In this document: positions 1-7,242 of the stretch, one piece after another | Layout: every line of letters starts with the position of its first letter | How positions within the stretch are numbered: the first letter of the stretch is position 1 | NCBI GenBank assembly: GCA_021796275.1 | Contig: JAJYOI010000011.1 | Span: forward strand, 1 to 50,715 | Reading direction: 5' to 3' | DNA length: 50,715 bases | Source: Bacteroidota bacterium | GTDB lineage: Bacteria > Bacteroidota > Ignavibacteria > UBA10030 > UBA8401 | Translations under genes and position numbers: made by a program | The notes under the pieces: model-generated | The model's input: only the letters and a program-made list of their open reading frames with translations | Told to the model about the DNA's origin: nothing | The model's database searches: none

Positions 1-984
1 GAACGCAATTACATTCGCTGGCTCAACCAGCCCGCAGATCGCCCGACGCTTTCTGTTGATATTGTTGATAAGTACGTCATTCCTAATGTAAAGACAGAGC
101 CGTCGGTATTCTTTTTTGTCGTTGACTGCATGCGGCTTGATCAATGGCTGGTGATGGAACAGCATTTGCGCTCACTGTATTCCATCTCGAAGGAATATTA
201 TTTTTCAATTCTTCCGACTGCAACACCGTATTCCCGTAATGCGATTTTCAGCGGCTTGTTTCCCATAGAAATTGAGCAGCGATTTCCGGACTTGTGGCAA
301 AAAGGAGAAGATGATGAGACCAGCCACAATCGGTACGAGAAACAATTGCTTGACAAGCTGCTTGAGCGCCGCCATGTTGAAGTGAAACCGGAAGCGAAGT
401 ATATCAAAATTCTCGACGGCGATTTCGGCAGGCAAACCGAAGGCAATATCCTTTCTTATGCGTCGAACAAACTGACAAGCATCGTCGTGAATTTTGTCGA
501 TATGCTTGCGCATGGCCGCTCCGATTCCGATTTACTTCGTGAAATTGCACCGGACGAACCGGCGTACCGTTCACTCACAAATTCGTGGTTCCAGCATTCG
601 TCTTTGCTCGGAATGCTCCAGGCGCTTGCAACGAAGAAAGATGTAAAGATTATTATCACAACAGACCACGGAAGCGTCCGGTGTTTGCGCGGCTCGAAAG
701 TCATTGGCGATAAAGAAGCGTCAACGAATCTGCGCTACAAGTTCGGACGCAATTTGAAGAGCGATGATAAGCAGGCAATTTTTGTGAAGAATCCGCAGGA
801 TTACAAGCTTCCGCGGCGCGGCGTGACAACAAATTATATCATCGCGAAAGAAGATTATTATTTCGTTTATCCGACCGACTATCACAAATATCTTAATCAG
901 TACCGCGACAGTTTCCAGCATGGCGGTATTTCGATGGAAGAGGTCATTCTTCCGGTCATCATTCTTGAGCCGAAAAAATCATAG
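1..984 (+). CDS. porX: PorX-type response regulator, C-terminal PglZ/alkaline-phosphatase-like part (5' truncated by window)
   Basis: The reading frame is open from base 1, so the start lies outside the window and only the last 327 residues are visible. The visible part is the PglZ (alkaline-phosphatase-superfamily) half of PorX: a VVDCMRLDQW segment with the metal-binding Asp region, SILPTAT and ARNAIF-like (SRNAIFSG) segments, NFVDMLAHGRSD, and TTDHGSVR with the metal-binding Asp-His pair, then FQHGGISMEE near the end. In Bacteroidota, PorX is a receiver plus PglZ two-domain protein that controls the type IX secretion system, and it often lies directly before tsaE, as here (15-base gap). 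The receiver domain is not visible, so a PglZ protein of another context cannot be fully excluded, but the motif match to PorX as I know it is close. Confidence 0.85.
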   Translation, partial: ERNYIRWLNQPADRPTLSVDIVDKYVIPNVKTEPSVFFFVVDCMRLDQWLVMEQHLRSLYSISKEYYFSILPTATPYSRNAIFSGLFPIEIEQRFPDLWQKGEDDETSHNRYEKQLLDKLLERRHVEVKPEAKYIKILDGDFGRQTEGNILSYASNKLTSIVVNFVDMLAHGRSDSDLLREIAPDEPAYRSLTNSWFQHSSLLGMLQALATKKDVKIIITTDHGSVRCLRGSKVIGDKEASTNLRYKFGRNLKSDDKQAIFVKNPQDYKLPRRGVTTNYIIAKEDYYFVYPTDYHKYLNQYRDSFQHGGISMEEVILPVIILEPKKS

Positions 985-999
985 TGCCTTAGCCGTTTC

Positions 1000-1431
1000 A
1001 TGAATGCTTCGATCACGACACATGCCGAAGAAGAAACTATGGCGGCGGCAGAACGTTTTGCGCACGAGCTTGTTAACGGAGATGTCGTGGCGCTGCGGGG
1101 CGATCTCGGCAGCGGCAAAACGCAATTTGCAAAAGGTGTGTGCCGCGGCTTAGGAATCCGGGAACATGTGACAAGTCCGACGTTCACAATTGTGAATGAA
1201 TATACCGGCGGAAAATTTCCTGTGTATCATTTTGATTTCTACCGTATTCGTTCGGTGAATGAATTGAAAGAGATCGGCTACGAAGAATATATCAACAAGA
1301 ACGGAATCTGCTTGCTTGAATGGGCGGACATGATTGAAGAAGAACTCCCGCCGCAGCGGTACGATGTTCAGCTCTCGCTGGGAAAGACAAATATGGAGCG
1401 CCTTATTCGCATCAGCGGAGTGCAAAAATGA
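1000..1431 (+). CDS. tsaE: tRNA threonylcarbamoyladenosine biosynthesis ATPase TsaE
   Basis: TsaE is the small P-loop ATPase that works with TsaB and TsaD to make the t6A37 modification of ANN-decoding tRNAs in the cytoplasm. The 143 residues are normal for the family. The Walker A motif GDLGSGKT lies at about residues 35-42, followed by the family hallmarks TSPTFTIVNEY and HFDFYR, and LLEWAD near residue 110. The ATG start is 15 bases after the porX stop. The stop overlaps the tsaB start (ATGA), so the two are translationally coupled. Confidence 0.93.
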   Translation: MNASITTHAEEETMAAAERFAHELVNGDVVALRGDLGSGKTQFAKGVCRGLGIREHVTSPTFTIVNEYTGGKFPVYHFDFYRIRSVNELKEIGYEEYINKNGICLLEWADMIEEELPPQRYDVQLSLGKTNMERLIRISGVQK

Positions 1432-2207
1432 TTCTGGCGATTGAGACGGCAACAGATATTTGCGGCGTTGCTCTTGTGAACAATCATGCGGTGTTAGCGC
1501 ACCGGTTTATCGCCGAAAAGAATGTGCATTCTGAAAAATTACTTCCGATGATTGATGAAGTTTTGAAAGAAGCCGCTATAACGCTGCGCAATGTCAATGC
1601 CGTTGCACTATCAATCGGACCGGGATCGTTTACAGGCCTTCGCATCGGACTTAGCACTGCGAAAGGATTGGCAATGGCGGCGGAACTTCCGTTGATTCCG
1701 GTGCCGACACTTGACGCGTTGGCTCTGGAATATCATCGTAACGGTTCTAACTCTGCCGCAATCATTTGTTCTTTAATCGATGCCAAGCGTGATGAAGCGT
1801 TCTTTTCTTTTTATTCGATTCAAAATGGTATCCCATTTCGCAGATCGGAGTATGAAATCGCTTCGGCGCAAGCGATCGCCGAAAAAGCGAAGCAATTTCC
1901 GTCGGTGATCTTTGTCGGCGATGGTGTCGGAAAAATTAAAGCAGCGGCTGGAGAGAACGGCGCAGTTCAATTCGTTGCGGCGATGCAGTTTCGCGGCGAT
2001 GTTGTGTGCAGCGCCGCTTCTGTTGGACTTCTTGCTGAAGAAAAATTTTTAGAATTGAAAACGGAAGAATATTCAATGCTTGAACCGCTGTACCTCCGTG
2101 AATTTGTTGCAACTCAGCCTCCGGCTGAAAAACAGAACGCTTCACAGTTTTCCTCCGGTACCAAATCATCAACACAAATCCGCCTCCGGCGGACCCACTC
2201 ATCATAA
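1428..2207 (+). CDS. tsaB: tRNA threonylcarbamoyladenosine biosynthesis protein TsaB
   Basis: TsaB is the non-catalytic Kae1/ASKHA-fold partner of TsaD in t6A synthesis. The N-terminus MILAIETATDICGVAL and the internal SIGPGSFTGLRIGLSTAKGLA are hallmark segments of the family, and VPTLDALA follows. The recognisable domain ends at about residue 228 (EPLYLREF). The last 30 or so residues are a polar, basic tail without family character, possibly a drifted C-terminus. The start ATG overlaps the tsaE stop by four bases, and accD follows after nine bases. Confidence 0.92.
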   Translation: MILAIETATDICGVALVNNHAVLAHRFIAEKNVHSEKLLPMIDEVLKEAAITLRNVNAVALSIGPGSFTGLRIGLSTAKGLAMAAELPLIPVPTLDALALEYHRNGSNSAAIICSLIDAKRDEAFFSFYSIQNGIPFRRSEYEIASAQAIAEKAKQFPSVIFVGDGVGKIKAAAGENGAVQFVAAMQFRGDVVCSAASVGLLAEEKFLELKTEEYSMLEPLYLREFVATQPPAEKQNASQFSSGTKSSTQIRLRRTHSS

Positions 2208-2216
2208 GGATTCTCT

Positions 2217-3062
2217 ATGGCATGGTTCCGACGATCGAAAGAAAACATTTCCGCTGACAGCCAGAAGAAAGACACTCCGGAGGGGATGTGGATGAAGTGC
2301 GAATCATGCGGAGAGATTATTCACAAAAAAGCGCTTGAACAAAATTTGTGGACGTGCACAAAGTGTAATTTCCATTTTCGGATTGGAAGCAAGGAATATT
2401 TTTCATTTCTCCTCGATGAAGGATCGTTCAAAGAGTACGATAAGAAAATGTATTCGAAGGATCCTTTGAATTTTGTCGACACAAAAAAATACCGCGACCG
2501 GGTACGCGAAACGATCAAGAAAACGGGTTTGTACGATGCTGTACGATATGGAAGTGCAGAGATCAACAAGATTGGTGTGGTCGTTGCGGGCATGGATTTT
2601 TCGTTCATCGGTGGAAGCATGGGATCGGTCGTCGGCGAAAAAATCAGCCGTGCAATTGACAGAGCCGTGAAAACAAAAAAACCGCTTGTCATCATTTGTT
2701 CCAGCGGCGGCGCGCGAATGATGGAAGCGGCGTATTCACTGATGCAAATGGCAAAGACGAGTGCAAAGCTGACGCGGCTTTCAGACGCGGGAATTCCATA
2801 CATCGCGGTTCTGACCGATCCGACGACCGGCGGCGTTACCGCAAGCTTTGCAATGTTAGGCGATGTTATTCTTGCAGAGCCGGGCGCGTTGATCGGCTTT
2901 GCCGGGCCGCGCGTCATCAAACAAACGATCGGAAAAGATTTGCCGCCGGGATTTCAACGCTCCGAGTTTTTACTGGAAAAAGGTTTCGTGGATGCCGTTG
3001 TTCATCGCAAAGAATTGAAGGACACGCTGACGAAGCTGCTTGGCATGATGTATTCCAACTAA
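2217..3062 (+). CDS. accD: Acetyl-CoA carboxylase carboxyltransferase subunit beta
   Basis: AccD forms, with AccA, the carboxyltransferase that moves CO2 from biotin-BCCP to acetyl-CoA, the first step of fatty acid synthesis. The 281 residues are standard. The N-terminal four-cysteine zinc ribbon (MKCESCGE then [10 protein letters not shown]) is intact at about residues 25-50. The crotonase-fold core carries [37 protein letters not shown] and the [11 protein letters not shown] segment. The partner accA is in the same window at 30615-31565, so the two carboxyltransferase genes are about 28 kb apart on the same strand. Confidence 0.95.
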   Translation: MAWFRRSKENISADSQKKDTPEGMWMKCESCGEIIHKKALEQNLWTCTKCNFHFRIGSKEYFSFLLDEGSFKEYDKKMYSKDPLNFVDTKKYRDRVRETIKKTGLYDAVRYGSAEINKIGVVVAGMDFSFIGGSMGSVVGEKISRAIDRAVKTKKPLVIICSSGGARMMEAAYSLMQMAKTSAKLTRLSDAGIPYIAVLTDPTTGGVTASFAMLGDVILAEPGALIGFAGPRVIKQTIGKDLPPGFQRSEFLLEKGFVDAVVHRKELKDTLTKLLGMMYSN

Positions 3063-3065
3063 CCT

Positions 3066-3082
3066 GCCTGCCGCTGGCAGGC
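3066..3082. repeat. Perfect 7-bp GC-rich hairpin between accD and the arginase gene
   Basis: GCCTGCC and GGCAGGC are separated by three bases, forming a strong 7-bp stem that starts four bases after the accD stop. There is no T-run after it, so it is not a standard intrinsic terminator. Short GC-rich palindromes of this kind occur as dispersed intergenic elements or mRNA-stabilising 3' structures in some genomes. Only one copy was noticed in this window. Confidence 0.5.
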
Positions 3083-3105
3083 GCGACAACACAACTGGCA
3101 TAATA

Positions 3106-4008
3106 ATGAACATTCATCTTCTTGGGGTACCAATGGATCTGGGCGCCGGGAGGCGCGGCGTGGATATGGGACCATCTGCAATTCGCATCGCAGGGATTAC
3201 AGAAAAACTTTCCGCGCTCGGACATACGGTGACTGACGAGGGCGATATTCAGGTAAAAGCCCCGGAGACTCAGCGTATCAAAGATCCACGTTTGAAATAT
3301 CTTCCGGAAATTGTTCGCGCGTGCACGCTTCTCGCGTCCAAAATTGAAAAAAGCTTGGACACGGGTGATTTCCCTCTTGTGATTGGCGGCGACCATTCGA
3401 TTGCAATCGGAACGATTGCCGGCATTGCATCATTTTGCCGGAAGAAAAATAAAACGCTCGGCGTGCTATGGGTTGATGCGCATGGTGATATGAATACTGC
3501 TGAAACAAGTCCGTCGGGAAATATTCATGGAATGCCGCTCGCGGTTTCTGTAGGATTGGGTGCGCTGGAATTAACGTCCGTCGGCGGCGATTTTCGGAAA
3601 GTTGATCCGAAGAATATTGTCATGATTGCGATTCGTGATTTGGATGAAGGAGAAAAATCGGCGATCAAGAAAAACGGACTCAACATTTTCACGATGGAAG
3701 ATATTGATAAACATGGCATGGCAGTCGTCATTACGAAGGCGCTTCGCAAACTCCGCGCTGTTGATTACCTTCATGTGAGTTTTGACCTCGATGCAATGGA
3801 TCCGCAGGTTGCACCGGGAGTCGGCACGCCGGTGAAAGGCGGGCTTGATTATCGTGAAGCGCATCTTATCATGGAAACGCTCGCCGAATCGAAGCGCATG
3901 ACGTCGCTTGAAATTGTCGAAGCGAATCCAATTCTCGATAATCGCAATCAATCTGCTGAATTTGCCGTAGAACTTGTGCAGTCTGGTTTCGGAAAGAAAA
4001 TTATTTAA
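3106..4008 (+). CDS. rocF: Arginase (ureohydrolase family)
   Basis: The protein probably hydrolyses L-arginine to ornithine and urea with a dinuclear Mn centre. The ureohydrolase metal ligands are visible in order: GGDHS (residues about 93-97), DAHGDMN (about 124-130) and SFDLDAMDP (about 225-233). SPSGNIHGMPLA after the DAHGD motif is the arginase-type substrate loop and argues against agmatinase or formimidoylglutamase. The length (300 residues) fits arginases. It sits in a housekeeping run between accD and panC without other arginine catabolism genes, so its pathway role is not shown by context. The panC ATG starts four bases after its stop. Confidence 0.88.
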   Translation: MNIHLLGVPMDLGAGRRGVDMGPSAIRIAGITEKLSALGHTVTDEGDIQVKAPETQRIKDPRLKYLPEIVRACTLLASKIEKSLDTGDFPLVIGGDHSIAIGTIAGIASFCRKKNKTLGVLWVDAHGDMNTAETSPSGNIHGMPLAVSVGLGALELTSVGGDFRKVDPKNIVMIAIRDLDEGEKSAIKKNGLNIFTMEDIDKHGMAVVITKALRKLRAVDYLHVSFDLDAMDPQVAPGVGTPVKGGLDYREAHLIMETLAESKRMTSLEIVEANPILDNRNQSAEFAVELVQSGFGKKII

Positions 4009-4012
4009 GCTG

Positions 4013-4864
4013 ATGAGAATTATTTCTTCCGTTTCTGAAATGCAGATGATCGTCCGCGAGTCACGGCGCAGGGGAAAGCGTATCGGTCTCGTTCCCACAA
4101 TGGGCTTTCTTCACGAAGGGCACAAAAGTTTAATACAGAAGGCGCGCGAAGTTTCCGATCTGGTTGTTGTGTCAATTTTTGTCAATCCGACTCAGTTTGC
4201 GCCGAACGAAGATTTTGACCGTTACCCACGCGACATGGAACGGGACAAAGCAATCTCAGAGTCAGTCGGTGTCGATGTTCTTTTCACGCCGGGTGTTGAA
4301 GAAATGTATCCGGCGGGATTCTCAACCTATGTCGTGTCGGAAGGAATGTCGTCAATTTTGGAAGGGAAATTTCGCCCGACACATTTTCGCGGTGTTGCAA
4401 CAATTGTGGCGAAGCTGTTTCTTATTATACAACCGGACGCCGCGGTTTTTGGGCAGAAGGACGCTCAACAATGTGCCGTCATCAAACACATGGTACGCGA
4501 TTTGAATTTCGGTGTCGCTATTATTGCAGCGCCTATTGTGAGAGAAGACGACGGGCTGGCAATATCGTCACGCAATATTTATCTCTCGCCGGAAGAACGA
4601 AACGATGCGGCGATTTTGTTTTACTCATTAAGGAAAGCTGAAGAGATGATTCGTGGCGGCGAACGTTATGCTGCCGCTGTTATGCGTGAAGTAGAGAAAA
4701 TAATCCGTACAAAGCGGACGGCGATGATCGATTATGTCGCTGTTAATGATGCAGAATCATTGACAGAGATAAGCGAGCTTCAAAAAGAAAAGCCGGTTCT
4801 TATTTCACTCGCGGTCCGTTTTGGGAAGACGCGATTGATTGATAACATTATTGTTCAATTATAG
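4013..4864 (+). CDS. panC: Pantothenate synthetase
   Basis: PanC condenses pantoate and beta-alanine with ATP in coenzyme A biosynthesis. The class I nucleotidyl-transferase HIGH-type motif is HEGH in PTMGFLHEGHKSLI at about residues 23-36. FVNPTQFAPNEDFDRYPRD, FGQKDAQQ and ISSRNIYLSPEER follow as in the family. I place the start at the ATG at 4013 rather than an upstream TTG, because MRIISSVSEM is the usual PanC beginning and the longer form would overlap the arginase. This gives 283 residues, the normal size. Confidence 0.94.
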   Translation: MRIISSVSEMQMIVRESRRRGKRIGLVPTMGFLHEGHKSLIQKAREVSDLVVVSIFVNPTQFAPNEDFDRYPRDMERDKAISESVGVDVLFTPGVEEMYPAGFSTYVVSEGMSSILEGKFRPTHFRGVATIVAKLFLIIQPDAAVFGQKDAQQCAVIKHMVRDLNFGVAIIAAPIVREDDGLAISSRNIYLSPEERNDAAILFYSLRKAEEMIRGGERYAAAVMREVEKIIRTKRTAMIDYVAVNDAESLTEISELQKEKPVLISLAVRFGKTRLIDNIIVQL

Positions 4865-4896
4865 CAGGTGCCAAGGGTATCCCGTTGAGAGAAAGT

Positions 4897-5676
4897 ATGG
4901 AGAGAAAAATAGCAACTGTAATTATGGCGGCGGGAAAAGGGACCCGCATGAAAAATCCTGATAAGGCGAAAGTGATGTTCGAAGTTCTCGGAAAGCCGAT
5001 GATTGAACATGTCGTCGCGCTTGCGCATTCCATTGAGTCAGCGCGAACGATTGTCGTTGTAGGTTTCCATCGGGAAGAAGTAATGGCTCACGTGAAAAAG
5101 GTCGCGCCGCAGGTTGAATTCGCCGTGCAGGAACCGCAGTTAGGAACCGGGCATGCGGTACTGCAAACGGAATCGTACCTGAAGAATTTTGAAGGCGATG
5201 TGCTTGTTCTTTCCGGCGATGTTCCTTTGCTGAAACATTCGACAATGCTTGCTATGATTTCTTATCATCGCCACAAAAAATCTGTTGCAACAATTCTCAC
5301 AGCCGAGCTTGAGGATCCGTCAGGCTACGGAAGAATTATCCGCAACGACGAAGGAAGCGTTACCGGCATTGTTGAGCACAAAGATGCGAGCGAAGCGCAA
5401 CGGAGAATCGGCGAAATCAATTCGGGAATTTATTTATTTGACAACGCGCATTTATTTGATGCGCTTCATCATATTGACGCGCACAATGTTCAGAATGAAT
5501 ACTATCTTACCGACGTGTTTCAGTATTATTGGAAACACCACTTGCATGTTTCTGCAAAGATTACGGATGATTTCAATGAGATTCGCGGGGTCAATACTGC
5601 CGAACAATTGGAAGAAGCGCGTAACGTGCTGCTTCAGCGGAACAGTCCACATCCGCCAATTGTTAAATCATTGTAA
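4897..5676 (+). CDS. UDP-GlcNAc pyrophosphorylase-like nucleotidyltransferase (GlmU N-terminal domain only)
   Basis: This is a single-domain sugar-phosphate nucleotidyltransferase. AAGKGTRM at about residues 11-18 is the nucleotide-binding G-x-G-T-R-M signature, followed by K(V)MFEVLGKPMI, QLGTGHAV, SGDVPLL and the INSGIYLFD segment, all as in the uridyltransferase half of GlmU. It stops at 259 residues, whereas GlmU is normally about 450 because of a C-terminal left-handed beta-helix acetyltransferase. No hexapeptide repeats are present. ATG at 4897 is preferred over the TTG at 4885. Stand-alone uridyltransferases of this type exist in related phyla; the exact sugar cannot be read from sequence. 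Confidence 0.8.
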   Translation: MERKIATVIMAAGKGTRMKNPDKAKVMFEVLGKPMIEHVVALAHSIESARTIVVVGFHREEVMAHVKKVAPQVEFAVQEPQLGTGHAVLQTESYLKNFEGDVLVLSGDVPLLKHSTMLAMISYHRHKKSVATILTAELEDPSGYGRIIRNDEGSVTGIVEHKDASEAQRRIGEINSGIYLFDNAHLFDALHHIDAHNVQNEYYLTDVFQYYWKHHLHVSAKITDDFNEIRGVNTAEQLEEARNVLLQRNSPHPPIVKSL

Positions 5677-5738
5677 AGATATTGACAATAGCGGTGAAAA
5701 TGAGTACTATTTCGATGGAATGATGAAGGAGATGTTGT

Positions 5739-6245
5739 ATGAGAAAAATGAGTGTCATTGCGGCAGTTCTTGCGTTGTGTGTGATTGCAGCGCGCAGTGC
5801 GGATGCACAGTTTAAAGCGCCTGCAGAAGCTCAGCCGTCCGTAGCAGGGTCTCTTTTTCACACGCAGAACACCTCCAGTGCGTGGCTGGATTTTTTTAAT
5901 CCCGACAATTTTCAAATGCATCAAAGCTATTCGATGAGTTACACAACGTTTGGCGGACAAGGTATTGCACTCGGACGTTATACGAACAGCATGATGTACC
6001 AATTTTCGAAAAATCTTGATGCCCGTGTCGATGTTAGTTTGCAACAGTCACCGTACAGCTCTTTTAACAGCAGATTGGCAAGTAGCTTGAACGGAGTATT
6101 TTTGGATCGGGCTGAATTGAATTATCACCCTGCAAAGGACGTGTCGATTCGTTTGTCGTATCAACAAAATCCGTGGGCGTATTACGATTACTATTCGCCG
6201 TTCCAGCGTTATTCCGCCGGTTTTGGTTTCGATCAAGGATATTAA
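5739..6245 (+). CDS. Exported beta-rich protein of unknown function, possibly outer-membrane
   Basis: I do not recognise this 168-residue protein. A Sec signal peptide is clear: MRKM, a hydrophobic core to about residue 19, and an ADA-Q cleavage site near residue 23. The mature part is rich in aromatic and polar residues in alternating patterns (for example DVSLQQSPYSSF and VSIRLSYQQNPW) and ends in FGFDQGY. That suggests short amphipathic beta strands as in small outer-membrane barrels or barrel fragments. A good ribosome site (AAGGAG) precedes the ATG, and a strong terminator follows at 6282, so it ends its transcription unit. Confidence 0.7.
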   Translation: MRKMSVIAAVLALCVIAARSADAQFKAPAEAQPSVAGSLFHTQNTSSAWLDFFNPDNFQMHQSYSMSYTTFGGQGIALGRYTNSMMYQFSKNLDARVDVSLQQSPYSSFNSRLASSLNGVFLDRAELNYHPAKDVSIRLSYQQNPWAYYDYYSPFQRYSAGFGFDQGY

Positions 6246-6281
6246 GCATTCCGTTGCACAGAAATTGTATCACACATAACG

Positions 6282-6323
6282 ATAACCGAGTGGCGCGATG
6301 AGCACCATTCGGTTATTTTTTTT
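6282..6323 (+). terminator. Intrinsic terminator after the exported-protein gene
   Basis: ATAACCGAGTGG (6282-6293) pairs with CCATTCGGTTAT (6305-6316) with one G-T wobble, an 11-base loop, and a run of eight T through 6323. It ends the transcription unit that includes porX to the exported protein and precedes the LytR_C gene. Confidence 0.9.
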
Positions 6324-6344
6324 CCAATTGTCCTAAACGCATTT

Positions 6345-6806
6345 ATGGCGGCTCCGAAAGATTTTTCTTCCCGCAAGGTACTGCTCAACAGCCTTCTTGT
6401 TCTTGTTGCCGTATTTATTATCTATCAGGTGTACGTTTTCAGCTTTTCAAAAACTTCGGCGCCGCTGCTTCAACAAACGGCATCAAATGATGATTCACGG
6501 GGAATTGTACAGATTGATGTTTTGAATGGGTGCGGTACATCGGGTATCGGGCAAAGGCTGACGGCATTTCTTCGTTCGAAAGGATATGACGTCGTTGAAA
6601 TGGGAAATTACAAATCGTTCGACGTGAAGGAAACGGTTGTTATTGACCGCACAGGAAACCTGCTCGTTGCAAAAAATCTTGCCGCTGTTCTCGGCGTTCA
6701 CGAGAAAAATGTCGTTCAGCAAATCAGTCCTGATTATCTTGTGACCGCATCTGTTGTTCTTGGAAAGGATTTTAAAAACCTCAATGCGTGGAAGGAAACA
6801 CGTTGA
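6345..6806 (+). CDS. Membrane-anchored LytR C-terminal (LytR_C) domain protein
   Basis: The 153-residue protein has one N-terminal membrane helix (about residues 13-30, LLNSLLVLVAVFIIYQVYVF) with a short positively charged cytoplasmic end, then a LytR_C-type domain. The signature is IDVLNGCGTSGIGQRLTAFLRSKGYDVVEMGNY at about residues 56-88 and the later VVIDRTG and AKNLAAVLG. LytR_C domains occur alone or after LytR-CpsA-Psr domains and are thought to act at the cell envelope; the biochemical role is not known. It lies 35 bases before rsfS, as often seen in this lineage. Confidence 0.8.
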   Translation: MAAPKDFSSRKVLLNSLLVLVAVFIIYQVYVFSFSKTSAPLLQQTASNDDSRGIVQIDVLNGCGTSGIGQRLTAFLRSKGYDVVEMGNYKSFDVKETVVIDRTGNLLVAKNLAAVLGVHEKNVVQQISPDYLVTASVVLGKDFKNLNAWKETR

Positions 6807-6840
6807 ACTTTTTCATCATCATATTATAAAGAGGAACCGA

Positions 6841-7242
6841 TTGACGTCGAAAACACTTGCAAAAAATGCCGCTGCATTCGCTTTATCGAAAAAGGCATTC
6901 GATGTAGTTATTCTTGATCTTCGCACGCTTACTTCGATGGCGGATTTTTTTGTGGTGTGCTCTGCCGATTCCGACACGCAAGTGCGCGCAATTGCCGACG
7001 CTGTGCAAGACGGAATGGCAAAAAAAGGAGAACAGGTGTGGCATAGTGAGGGGAAATTTGATTCGCAATGGGTTCTGCTCGATTTTGTGGATGTGGTAGT
7101 GCACGTGTTCCATAAGAACACCCGTTCCTTTTATAATCTTGAAAAGCTTTGGGGAGATGCACCCGCTGAACAAGTGACAGACAAACCGGCAGTTCGTCCA
7201 GTGCGGAAAAAACAATCGGCTGCAAAGAAACCTGCAAAGTAA
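6841..7242 (+). CDS. rsfS: Ribosome silencing factor RsfS
   Basis: RsfS binds ribosomal protein uL14 and blocks subunit joining during starvation. The domain is clear: KKAFDVVILDLRTL, MADFFVVCSADSDTQVRAIAD, WVLLDFVDVVVHVFHKNTRSFYNLEKLWGDAP. The best start is the TTG at 6841, preceded by GAGGA at 6831-6835. An ATG farther upstream would overlap the LytR_C gene and add an unrelated stretch. This gives 133 residues with a basic tail rich in Lys after residue 118. Its stop overlaps the argS ATG by one base. Confidence 0.9.
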   Translation: MTSKTLAKNAAAFALSKKAFDVVILDLRTLTSMADFFVVCSADSDTQVRAIADAVQDGMAKKGEQVWHSEGKFDSQWVLLDFVDVVVHVFHKNTRSFYNLEKLWGDAPAEQVTDKPAVRPVRKKQSAAKKPAK

